A stretch of DNA of 12,343 nt from Phoronis ovalis (lineage: Eukaryota; Phoronida; Phoronidae). The notes under the pieces are model-generated. The model searched no databases and had not been told where the DNA came from. It saw nothing but the letters and a program-made list of their open reading frames with translations. The stretch covers positions 1 through 12,343 of the forward strand of contig JAOXYB010032897.1 of assembly GCA_028565635.1 (NCBI GenBank). The letters are read 5' to 3'. Shown here piece after piece: positions 1 to 9,564 of this stretch (positions are counted from its first letter, which is position 1; every line of letters begins with the position of its first letter). Both the position numbers and the translations under genes were made by a program.

Positions 1-6
1 CATTGC

Positions 7-85
7 TGACCTTGGGGTCAAAAGGTCATTTAGGGGTCAAAGGTCAAAATTCTAAAAAAGATGTTTAAAGGTAATTTGGAGGTCA
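7..85. repeat. Cluster of AGGTCA-like half-sites including a DR1
   Basis: The hexamer AGGTCA or GGGTCA occurs at 15-20, 23-28, 34-39, 41-46 and 80-85, with the reverse form TGACCT at 7-12. The pair at 34-46 is GGGTCA-A-AGGTCA, a textbook DR1 spacing for RXR/HNF4-type nuclear receptors; the pair at 15-28 has DR2 spacing. This may be a receptor-binding element or just the end of a degenerate GGTCAAA minisatellite that continues left of the window. The distance of about 5 kb from the gene start does not help decide. Confidence 0.5.
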
Positions 86-1340
86 TTTAACGTTCATAAA
101 GCAAATATGAGCAACCCTGCCTTTGCTAAAAGGCTATCTAGTTTTATTTTGAAATTCGTTTATGTTATTATAACACATTTCTGGTTTGAGTGTGGCTTTA
201 AATAAATATGTTATTTGTTCAATATTCACAGTCTACAATCCAGCCAGCATAGCTGTGCTGGGAAACATTTGATTTCGGTAAATATTATGTATATTATCAC
301 TGTGGGATTTAGTAATTAGTTTTTGGCAAACAGTTAATGTTTTTTGTAAAACTAAAAAATATCTTCTACTGATGATTATTATTTTTTCAATCCTGGTGAG
401 CACAGGTTGAAATACATTTAAATATAATTGAGTGGGATGTGTATTTTATGAGGCAAGTCCAGACTACAGTATGTCTGTCTTCTTATCTTTATTTTTCTCA
501 TAATTTGATATATCAGTTACTAATATATCATTGATATCTCCTAATGACTATGCCCAAACTTCTGCATCACAGGATATGTGATAAAATTCAACTATCTCCT
601 AAATAAGGATACAGAGCAGACTTAAATTAGGGCTATTAGAAAAGTTACAAATAAACAAGTTCCCCTGTTTGACATATGTGAAAGCAGACTCTAGTAGCTC
701 TAGAGAAATAATTGGTTTCTTTTGGATTTATGGTAGTAGAAAACATTTTATCCTGATTATTCAAGGAAAAATTGTTATTGTAAAAGCTTTTTGGTCCTGC
801 ATGATAATGTGAATGTGACCTGACTAAAGTGGTACATACAGAGTGAGGTTGTGAATGTGATGTGCAAAGTGGCAGTGTATGCTTTTCTTCTGACTTCCTT
901 GTTTATTTTATTTTTTGCTGCACAAATCCCACCCTTAAGTGCTGTGTCCGGATTATAGGATAGGCCCATGCATTTTTTTTTGTCTACCCAGTGCTGGGAA
1001 ATCCTATTTCTGAAATTGCTTCCATTTTTCACACATCTCAGGAAGAAATTGTGGAAAGGTTATCAGTGAACAAAGTATACAAAGATTGTGGGAAGATACA
1101 TAGAAATTGTGCAATCTTACTAAACATGGGAGAGTATTTTGCACATTAAAAATAATCTAGGGCTTGTCCTTTAATTTGTGTTGGTGCAGTGTTATTATGA
1201 CACTGCTGGTAGCATTCACCACATTGTGTGTAAAGATTGTAATTGTACATGTATAGTCGGTCACCAGTGTTCTAACTCCATGTAAAGTTCAGCTTTCTAG
1301 TACATATATGCACATTCTATCAAAAATGCTTTGTGATCTG
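86..1340. other. Upstream non-coding DNA, nothing recognised
   Basis: AT-rich sequence. The open frame on the minus strand at 775-1032 translates to a composition with no domain I know and is treated as chance. No RNA gene, transposon protein or repeat array is visible. Confidence 0.5.
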
Positions 1341-1366
1341 TGCTAGACTATACTGCTAGACTGTAC
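1341..1366. repeat. 13-bp tandem duplication
   Basis: TGCTAGACTATAC at 1341-1353 is followed directly by TGCTAGACTGTAC at 1354-1366, differing at one base. This is a minor local duplication of no evident function. Confidence 0.7.
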
Positions 1367-1398
1367 TGTTTTAGTGATTCCTAACTAACTTTTTGCAG

Positions 1399-1594
1399 TG
1401 CTACCAACTGTTGACTGTCGACAACCTAGGCCTAGGTCTAAAAACCAAGAAGGTACTTTATTTCTGTTGAATGCTATAACTGTATTGATTGTTGTTTCTG
1501 TTGCACGATTTCTTTTTAACTGTTGTGCAGTGTCTTATATTTCTGTAGAGCACAAGAAGTTCAGACATCCCATTTCAGTGGCAATACCAGCCAG
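1399..1594 (+). other. Exon-like stretch, unproven
   Basis: A good-looking acceptor (branch-like CCTAACTAAC, then TTTTTGCAG ending at 1398) precedes a frame open to 1613, and an AG|GTACAT donor-like site follows at 1595. A second possible donor is at about 1452. The translation has a hydrophobic, membrane-like stretch (residues about 21-44 of the frame) but no family I recognise. It could be an untranslated or alternative 5' exon of the downstream gene, part of another gene, or chance; the last is the most likely. Confidence 0.15.
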
Positions 1595-1877
1595 GTACAT
1601 TCATGTGTTTTAAATATCAAATAGTATATAGTAGCAAAAAGAGTGTCTCAGCATATCTTTTTCTGAGAGCTATTTTTGAAACAATTTTAAAATTTCAGTT
1701 TTGTTTTATTTTGAAAACAGTATTAAATGATGATCTATGACACCAATATAATTAAACTGATATTAGTACCGAACTTTAAATAGAAATTTTCCACATGCTT
1801 AATTTTTTGGTGCCAAAAATTCCATAAATCCACTTTTTTAGCCTTGATCAGTTAAATGTTGTCTTTTGAAACACACT

Positions 1878-1959
1878 GAGTAAACCGACCTTCAGTATCC
1901 GCTCCCCGTTTCTGATATATATGCAGAAACGGGTGCGGATACTGAAAGTCGGTTTACTC
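1878..1959. repeat. Near-perfect inverted repeat (82-nt hairpin, MITE- or pre-miRNA-like)
   Basis: The left arm 1878-1914 and right arm 1924-1959 are inverted copies around a 9-base ATATATATG loop. Thirty-four of 36 facing positions pair. The exceptions are one C/A mismatch (C1890), one T/T mismatch (T1903) and one extra C in the left arm. Weak pairing continues outward (ACAC near 1871-1874 with GTGT near 1964-1967). The arms are far richer in G+C and CpG than the surroundings. The structure could be a foldback miniature transposon or, if transcribed, a hairpin RNA precursor. I see no clear target-site duplication and do not recognise the family. Confidence 0.8.
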
Positions 1960-4645
1960 AAGAGTGTCTTTTAATGTTGTAACAAGACTGTATTTAATCA
2001 ATTTGGTTGTAAACAATAAATAATACTACAATATAGATGCTGGGTAGCCTCAACATTTCAGGTTGGGATGTTTTGATTCTAAAAAAGATTTCCCGACAAC
2101 CAAACTAACATGAATTTTTGTGAAGAGGTTCAATTGAACATTTCCCAGCATTCAGTATCATGAATCAGATAATCTAAAAAAAAACACTTTTACACATTAT
2201 TAGTAATAGCATCAGATGTTAGTAAACCTAATAATCTTTATACTAATTATGAAATGGAATTATGTAATCAAAAGGAGAATGTCTGAAATTTTTGATTTTA
2301 AGAGATCTTCAGCTACAAAGACAAAGAAATCGGAACAAAGGGCATTTAAGCAGGGGAGGTCCCAGGATACTTTAAGTCTTGGTATTGTCAACCTCATGTA
2401 TTGGGGATCAATCTTGTCAGAGTTTTAATCCAACTCCAGAATTTATGCTTCATGTTGCAGAAAAAGGCAATCTTCTGGATATAGTACACTTAAATTAATC
2501 CACCACATTGATAAAAAATTGTTTAATAAAAAATAAGTTTTTTGAAATATTTAAAATATGTTCGTTTCATGTGTAAAAAGGATATCTGTTTGAACAGGAA
2601 TGGTATAAAAGAAGTTTTTGTCCGAGAAAAGTATTATGAGAGCATTGGCTTAGCATGTTAATCAATACGATAGGATTACGATCCTGTGAATCAGTTCATT
2701 AGTAAATATTAGTGACTTGTTCAGAGATATTGATGACTGCATGTTATATATTATTAACTTACGACTTGGCTTATTTATGGTGTCATTTAGATGAAGGATC
2801 TTAACAAATATTTATGAATATTTTAACAAAGCTATTTTTAATTGTTCAGATTCCTTTGTCCATACAAATATGGAAAATTGAATTATACATTAAGACAAAA
2901 GTATTTGTTAAAAATATTCTGACCAATAGATTGGTTTTAAATAAGTTTTCAATGCCAGAAGTAATGCATTTTACTAACATCAAAACTCATAAAATTGCTG
3001 ATCTGCTATTATCAACAACTCAATATAACCTATATCAATCCCTTCCCCCACTGTAATTCATGGCAAAAGCTTGCCATCACCACCATGACCTCTGAATGTA
3101 TTATGTAGCAGGGACAAACATTGTTTGCCTGGCATGGCAGTTGTTAGCAGATGACTGCCTATTACTATAATTTGATAAAACCAAAGATCAATACTAGAGG
3201 AGTTAACTAAATTAACACTTCTCAGTGATGGAGGGGCTTGAGATCCATATGTAAATAAAATTATAACTTTTCCACTTCAAGTTCAGTGATGGAATAAACT
3301 TTTATGTGAACAACATGTTGTGTACTTATATTTCTATCTGTGAAACTTGTACAGCTTAATACAGTAATTCTCTAATCTGATTCCCTTCCTTAAATGTTAT
3401 TTAGAATTATAAAACCTGCTCAGTGATTCTCTTATTCAATCTAGAGTGCCAGACCTGAATTTAAATTTCAGTACCTAAATTATAAGTCCCCCAACTCACA
3501 TTAGTAATTGAATTTAAGACTATGAATTTCAAGAAATAATAAGTTTTTCTACACTAATTAATTTAAGGCTACGAAATTAATAAATTGCCTGTAGCCCATC
3601 TTTATAAATACATCTGCAACTGTTTAATTAGTTTGTGGTTGATCTTATTTATTGCCATGCAGGTAAATATCAGATTTCATCTGAATGTAGCTTGAGGAAT
3701 TACTTTGTTTGATGTGTATTGAAGAAGTTTTTTCCCCGTTAAATCTCTTGTAGATATATTTGATACTGCAGAATGTGAGACCACACAACTTGTTATGAAA
3801 ATTTTTATTTTTCACTTTATTTGTGCAAAAAAAATTGTAGGTACTTTCCATTAAAATGTTGATTAAAATCTGAAGTTTACTCTTGTTTTTTTTTGTTAAA
3901 ATGCGTTATATGTCATTTTCTTCAGTCATGCAGTAGGAAAATATCCTCAATTGAGTTGATATATTTTTCTTAATCTGTCCCTGTTAATGTCTATATCTAA
4001 ATAAATGGTGTTATTAATTTCTAAACAATGTCTGTGGTAGAAACTAATTAACCATCAGTAAATTTATAAGCACCCCTCATTACCTCATAAATCAATCAGG
4101 CAGTATTACTTTGTGGTAGCCTTTGTTTATGGTTTTGTTTGCCTTATACAGGTAACACTAATAGTCTGGGAGTTTGTTTTTTACACTCAAGCATTGTGTT
4201 TCTAAATAACAAATGTTATAAATTAGGTTGAATTATCTTATCACCTATGACAAAACTACAGGCTATATTTATAGGCATCTCCTTTGGCTTGTCTGACATT
4301 ATGTAACAAACCCTTTGATCTTTCATTATAAATTTTCTAAAAATTCAACAGGATTAGTTTCTTTTTTGGCCATAATACTAACTACCTACTGGTGAAACAG
4401 TATTTTATTTCTCATGTTTGCTTGAAAAGATCATAATTTACTGCTAAAAATCATTAATTATAGTAGTGAAATTAAAGAAAGGGTAATTTCCTGAATTTTG
4501 TTAATTTTAAAAGGATTGTGTTATTGACTGAATTTATTGTGAATTCATAGCTGCTGTTTAATGTGTACTTAATATGTGATGTTGATAATGATGCTATAAA
4601 TCATGAGTTTGACTGCACCATATAGACAGTTTTCCTCTTAGCCAC
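1960..4645. other. Upstream non-coding DNA, nothing recognised
   Basis: AT-rich sequence with only short random frames (for example 2216-2428 and 2814-3056 plus, 3645-3851 minus). Their translations are rich in Ile, Lys, Phe and Asn as expected from AT-rich noise and show no known domain. CpG disappears completely after 3905. Joined AG|GT sites at about 3662 and 4151 follow pyrimidine-rich tracts but have no supporting exon. Confidence 0.5.
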
Positions 4646-4840
4646 ACCAGGCCTAGGAATCCATAGATATTCTATACATGTAATGTTTTTTTTACTCAGT
4701 CTTAATTTGCACTTAAATACCTATATTTAAACACAGTGACAATAGAGTCCTTAACATAACATGTTTTTCTATTGTTTTCATCCTGTACAATTTTACTGTA
4801 AACCCTTATACAGTTCTTTTGTTTGATACCTAGGCCTGGT
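4646..4840. repeat. Pair of inverted 16-mers around a 163-bp spacer
   Basis: ACCAGGCCTAGGAATC at 4646-4661 and GATACCTAGGCCTGGT at 4825-4840 are reverse complements except at one position. The spacer is ordinary AT-rich sequence with a T run. The arrangement could be the ends of a small non-autonomous transposon of about 195 bp, or a chance pair. The flanks show no obvious target-site duplication. A related CCTAGGCCTAGG palindrome lies at about 1425-1436. Confidence 0.45.
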
Positions 4841-5136
4841 AGTACTTGTGTGTAGTAGAGTGTAACTTTCTTTATGTGCTGTCACATCTGTAGCTGTGAG
4901 GTAACCAGTAAATGTGTATCTGGTCTGTTTCATCTATTATAAACCTGGTGTAGACACACTAAACTCTACTACCATTGGCAGCTGAGAAGACAAGTTTTGA
5001 TTGGGAATGTTTGCTGCTACCAACATTTAAAACTGACTGCTGTGGAATTTTACTGATCATTTCACTGCTGAACTTATTAGTATGAAGACATCAGCAACAG
5101 TTGCTTGCTCATGATTTTAACACAGATGTAAAGACA
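4841..5136 (+). other. Proximal upstream region of the PTK7-like gene
   Basis: This sequence has no CpG at all and somewhat less A+T than the region before it. An inverted CCAAT box lies at 5000-5004. It is likely promoter or 5' untranslated sequence from position alone; nothing in it fixes the transcription start. Confidence 0.3.
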
Positions 5137-5228
5137 TATATAGACTACTGTCTTAAATGTGCTTGGATGTGCTTTAGAGTGACTCAAACTGAAAAAATTG
5201 AAGTTCATAGTTTTGTTTCATATTTGTA
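5137..5228 (+). promoter_or_regulatory. Candidate core promoter and 5' leader of the PTK7-like gene
   Basis: A TATATAG at 5137-5143 lies about 86 bases before the start codon. It would place a transcription start near 5165-5170 if it were a TATA box. An inverted CCAAT box (ATTGG) is at 5000-5004. I see no convincing splice acceptor directly before the ATG, so a leader continuous with exon 1 is plausible. Such motifs are common by chance in AT-rich DNA, so this is weak evidence; many invertebrate promoters have no TATA box and the true start may be further upstream. Confidence 0.2.
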
Positions 5229-5229
5229 A
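5167..5229 (+). promoter_or_regulatory. Upstream ORF overlapping the main start codon (TAATG)
   Basis: An ATG at 5167 opens a 20-codon reading frame that ends with TAA at 5227-5229. The last A of the stop is the first base of the gene's ATG, forming TAATG. If the leader includes 5167, ribosomes finishing this frame would stop exactly on the main start, an arrangement suited to termination-reinitiation or to damping translation. The uORF ATG has T at -3 (TTGG before ATG) and T at +4, a poor context, so leaky scanning to the main ATG would also be likely. The frame itself is directly visible; its transcription is assumed. Confidence 0.3.
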
Positions 5230-5277
5230 TGGAGTTCATAATAGTCATGTTATTACTGGGCATCACAAGTCTTCCTG
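5229..5277 (+). CDS. PTK7: Exon 1 (coding part) of a PTK7-like Ig-superfamily gene: signal peptide
   Basis: This exon encodes the N-terminal secretion signal, sixteen whole codons plus the first base of codon 17. The peptide MEFIIVMLLLGITSLPG has a short acidic start, a hydrophobic core (about residues 3-12) and a small/Pro-rich end, as expected of a cleavable signal peptide that sends the protein into the secretory route. The ATG has G at -3 and G at +4, a favourable context. The exon ends at a strong donor, G|GTAAGG, giving a phase-1 intron. Joining to the acceptor at 5714 makes a GGT (Gly) codon and continues in frame into the Ig domain, which is the main reason to believe this start. The frame is too short to be found by an ORF length cut-off. 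The 5' end of the transcript is not known. An upstream ORF ends on this ATG (TAATG). The gene name rests on exon 2, not on this exon. Confidence 0.72.
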
Positions 5278-5714
5278 GTAAGGTAGAAAGTGTTTAATGT
5301 GTTTGATAAAGAGTACAGTCAGTATGAATGGTGAATTTTGGATTTGTTGTTATTTCTGATGGTGCCATGCTTTGCTTGAAGAGTACCTACAGACACAGTA
5401 ATATTAAATCAAAATTAAGGTCATGAAACATGTAAAAGGCTAACATTACTTTTAATATTTTAAGTGCTGACCTGTTTTATGTTAATTCTGCCTTTGTTAA
5501 TTATAAAGTCCAAAGCACTGAATGCAGGTAAAGTTGGTTAATACTGCAGTTACTTCTTGGTATGAAACTTCCTCCCTTTTAGTATGTGTGTATATCCAGG
5601 ACTTTATACCTTGAAAGCAAATCAATGTCCCTGATTCAAATTATTTTGAACTTTAAAAGTGCAAGTACGAGTATGTCATATACATTCTTGTTAATTTTCC
5701 TTGTTTTCAAATAG
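5278..5714 (+). other. Intron 1 of the PTK7-like gene
   Basis: This is a 437-bp phase-1 GT-AG intron between the signal-peptide exon and the first Ig exon. The 5' site is GTAAGG; the 3' site is TTTTCAAATAG after a pyrimidine-rich stretch from about 5687, with a possible branch sequence TTAAT just before it. It contains only one CpG (5668). An internal CAG|GTAAAG at 5525-5533 resembles a joined acceptor and donor, but the intron is too short for that to mean much. Confidence 0.75.
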
Positions 5715-6017
5715 GTGTGTCGCCAACTGAATCTCAGGATAATTTCTTCTTTAATGTCAAACCTGAAGACACACAAGTAATCGAAGGACAAGACACTACA
5801 TTGCGGTGTAATGTGAACAATAGAAAACACATACAGTTCCAGTGGACAATAAATGACAGACTTCTTTATAATGATTCGAGACGGTTTCAGGAAGACAGTG
5901 ACTTAAGGATATTACGAGCTAGTAAACAAGAGGACTCTGGATCTTTTTCATGCACAGCGACAAATGTAACAACAAGATATTCTATTAAAACTCCAGCAGC
6001 CCAGTTGAATATTCTGT
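5715..6017 (+). CDS. PTK7: Exon 2 of a PTK7-like gene: first immunoglobulin domain
   Basis: This 303-bp, phase 1-1 exon encodes residues 17-117 and one full I-set/V-like Ig domain, an extracellular adhesion or ligand-binding module. Visible landmarks are Cys48 in TLRC, Trp60 in FQW, Arg72-Arg73-Phe74, and Asp90-Ser-Gly-x-Phe-x-Cys96; Cys48 and Cys96 should form the core disulphide. Two N-glycosylation sequons are present, Asn69-Asp-Ser and Asn100-Val-Thr. The acceptor follows a T-rich tract ending CAAATAG (5714) and the donor is a consensus GTAAGT at 6018. From memory of the family, Trp-x(3)-Asp-x(5)-Asp-x-x/Arg-Arg-Phe, then Asp-Ser-Gly-x-Phe-x-Cys and a closing Asn-Ile, recall Ig domain 1 of PTK7/off-track, a pseudokinase receptor of Wnt and planar cell polarity signalling. 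No kinase or further Ig exon is in the window, so the exact family is inferred from one domain. Other Ig receptors remain possible. The exon carries seven CpGs, unlike the flanking introns, which suits coding constraint. Confidence 0.85.
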
Positions 6018-9000
6018 GTAAGTATTTACTTTAACATGCTGTTGTCTTATCTTTATGCATAAATTGTTTAAAACAATGATACAGGTCTGGTAGCCCAAAG
6101 TTGGGGTTGTTCGATTCCACAAAAAAAATGTCTTTGACAAGTAAGAAAAATGAGAATTAAGCTTCTGAAGGTTTTGTTCATAACCACCACCACTGTGACG
6201 ACAAGCCACTGCAGGTCATTTTTGTATGCACCACTCTTGGTTTTCCTAATTTTTGTATGTTTTGAATAGGTGTGCTTAATATTTAGACTGCAAAGTAAGC
6301 AAATTATTAATTTTGCCACTCTCTCATAGGAGAATACTATGCTTAGCTATTTTTCTGCTTTGCCAGATATTTTGAGGACTTCTAATGTTGTGAGTATGTG
6401 CTAACATTGATGATTCAAAATACATCATCTGATGAACTGATTTTTACAGCAACGTACCTTACTTTGTTGACAAAAAATATTAATATTCCAAAGGTGAATA
6501 TGAGTCATTTTGAAATGATTATTCAGTTCCATTCATTGATTCATATGTTTAATGATTTCAGTAACAACTGAACTGTAAGATAAATTACAATTAATAAATT
6601 CAACCTATTTGTTTACTTTTCTACATCTTTTTTTAAGCTCAGGAATTTTTGTATCATTTTCATTAAAATTACCAGTATGTTTGTGCTGTGCAGGGGCAGT
6701 TTATTCCTTAATTATGACAAGTGAACCATATAAAGTAGTTTAACACTAAAAGATAACAGTGTTATGGTGTTGAAAAATAACCTCAGCTGGCTAAAGCCTG
6801 CTTTCATCATCTTAATGTCTTCATTAGGTTGTTGATACACTTGTTACTGGCAAGTAATGGCTAACTCTGATGATTTCTACAGGATTAGTGAATTCTGAAA
6901 TCTGCCTTTTTTTAGAAAATCTGTTTTAAAACCTCCGTGGTTCAAGATGCTGTGTTAGTGTGAGAACCTCAAATTGGAAGTCTTTTGGGCTATACTGTAT
7001 TTCTCAGATTCTGTCTTGATGGTGTATTTAATAGCATCATGTGTTAAATTGTTTATATCTTGGCTTCATTCTCTGTCCTTCTGTTGAAAATATTAAAACC
7101 TGACATTGATTTTGCTTGGCAGTTGCTAGCCCTTCTGATTGAGACATTTGAAGACTTGTGATATCCAAATAATTTCTTTCACATGCTTTGGTGGTCTTTT
7201 ACATAAACCATTAAGAATATGAGGGGTAATGCTAAATAGGGTGGATAAAAGACCTTGTTGAGAAACATGGGATTTTTTCCTACTTTCTTCAGCATAAATA
7301 CAAATTACAGGAAGCCAAGCAGTGGATTAATTAATTTATAATTGATGACAAATCTTCCTGAAGACTTAATGATTCATAGGATACAAGAAAAGCAATTTTA
7401 TTCTTATTTCTGGGTGGCTAGTGCTAATTGTTTCTGTAAAAATTATATTTATAACCATTAAAAATGTATAATTATTGCCAATTCAGGATGTAGAGGTATG
7501 GGTCAACAACATTCAGGTGTGAGACCTCTTGAATTTAACCCACATTATCTTCAGGACACATTAAGCAGATGCATATTAATGCCACCATAACTCAGTATAA
7601 GTAGTCCTTGAAGTGGTTTCACCTTACCAAAGTAGAATCCAACTTTATTGACTGCAATGCTTAAATAAATTATAGGTGCCTATCATGTCAGCTAATGAAT
7701 ACCTTGATATGGCTAATCTATTTGACTCACATTTAATGACTTAAAAAAAAGATAAACATTGTCCAGGTAGATAAAATACCAGTCCACTACGAAAACAAAG
7801 AATATCAGTACTTTGCATCTTTCACATTCTGAGAATATTTTTTTGACAGCCAGATCATGAATTATTAGTTGATGGTCCATATTATAATATTTCTGAGCAC
7901 TGCAGAATTCAGAATATTTTGAGGTTGTTAGACTATTCGGAACATTATCTGACATACTTTCTGGCTATCTGAGCGAATGAGTTATATCTTTTGCGATAAG
8001 ATAACCCCTTTGGTAGAAAATATAATGATTGGAGAACTTCTCACTTCAGATAGCAATAGTTCGTGCCAGTATTCAGTTAAAAGCTGGGTACATTTTTGCA
8101 AGTGGAATTTTCAATGTCATCATGTCACACATTGTCACGTAAGCTTAGCTGCTTGACATAGCTCCAGTGCACTCAAGTTTCATATTCAGCATCTCCATCA
8201 CACTCAAAGAGTATAGAGTAAACTAGTTTTTTTAAGTGAGCACCTATTTTACAAAACAAATTTGAAAAAAATGCTAATTCACTATGTACCTTTGGCATCA
8301 ATACCAATTTTTCAAGGACTCATTTTTCAATTGAAACCATTTGCTGATAATAGTTATTCTTTTCCAATTTTTAAGATACAGCATCTTTAAAGGACTACCT
8401 ATATTGTACATATCAGTAGGAGAAATGAAACAATTACAAAGACTTATTACTTATGTAATTAGTCATAACAATCATGAAACCACTCAAGTTTTATATGCTT
8501 GAACCATCAATCTTGATTTATTAACTTTTTTGTAATACATAGAAGTGTTAAATGCCAAAAGAATTCATTTATATTAATTTATGTTGTTCTAAATTAATTA
8601 TATTTTGGCATGTACACGTATGCATGTATTCATTCAAAAATTCACGTAAATCAAAATGCTATGACTTGTGTGTCAACTACAACTTTAGAGGAGCATTTTC
8701 CTATTATTACAATGCAAAAAAAGCAAACTTTAAAATAATGCACTAGAAGTGTACGCTGTATGTAGTTGTTATGATGAATATTTTAATTCTACTTATTGCA
8801 TAATTTTACTATTCTGCCATGTGGGTCTATGCAACTGACATTAAATTTTATAACCTTTGCTACTATGTAAAAATCAATGAGAAGATAATCACATTGATAA
8901 TGCGAGTTATGTAAAACATGTTTGAACATGAAATACATGAGTAAATGCATGCTATGTTTGTATTACACTTGTCCTATGTGGGCTGGTTTATTCTGAAACA

Positions 9001-9544
9001 TGCACATCCTACAATAATTTGTCATTTTTTTTTCATTAAAAATACTTTCAATGTATATGCGGATTTATTGCTGTTTAACTATTACAGGCACAATCAAAAA
9101 TGAACAAAATCTACATGATTTTAATGAATGAATTATAATATATTAGTTGATTCTAGTTAATTAATATTCAGGAAATAAATTTTATGGTACACTATACGTT
9201 TTTCCACTTCAGTTTGTTAGTTTTGTCAATTTTCAAGTCACATGTTGGTGTGGTGTACTGTAACTATTGAAGTTTTATAAGACTGATATTAGATGGTATG
9301 GTTTTTAACTGCGGTGCATTCAGGGTGAATGTAGATAGCTGGTGTACGATTATAATTTGCAGCAAATAAGAACTGTTAAGATGCAATATTTAGCAAGAGA
9401 ATGCAAAATTGCTGTTGCATCGTTTGCTGTTGACATGAGAAATTTCAAACAGGCATTCTCCTCAAATCAAATGAAATTGTAGTTGTCGTATGAACATCTT
9501 TCCAATTTCTCCACATCAGACAAGTATCTATGGTCAGTCACCCC

Positions 9545-9564
9545 TCATCTCAGTATTGAGATGA
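9545..9564. repeat. Short perfect hairpin
   Basis: TCATCTCA at 9545-9552 and TGAGATGA at 9557-9564 pair perfectly across a GTAT loop. At eight base pairs this can occur by chance in 12 kb; no function is implied. Confidence 0.4.

Noticed and set aside
775-1032. 85-codon open frame on the minus strand
   Set aside because: No start context, known domain or splice support; composition is ordinary for AT-rich non-coding DNA.
255-2150. Three copies of TGCTGGGAAA (near 255 and 992, and reversed near 2139)
   Set aside because: Ten bases with unrelated flanks; too short to call a repeat family.
2216-2428. 70-codon plus-strand frame
   Set aside because: No domain and no splice or promoter context; such lengths are expected by chance in 12 kb.
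2814-3056. 80-codon plus-strand frame rich in Ile, Lys and Leu
   Set aside because: Typical AT-driven composition and no recognisable motif.
4130-4156. Joined AG|GTAAC site after a pyrimidine tract, like a recursive splice site
   Set aside because: It lies upstream of the first supported exon with no evidence that this region is intronic.
5636-5830. Minus-strand frame overlapping the Ig exon
   Set aside because: It is antisense to the well-supported exon 2 and its acceptor; a shadow frame.
5985-6319. Two overlapping minus-strand frames after the Ig exon
   Set aside because: They run across the donor site in antisense, show no domain, and overlap each other in different frames.
7713-7955. 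80-codon minus-strand frame
   Set aside because: No homology that I recognise; Phe/Tyr/Val-rich run is what AT-rich DNA gives by chance.
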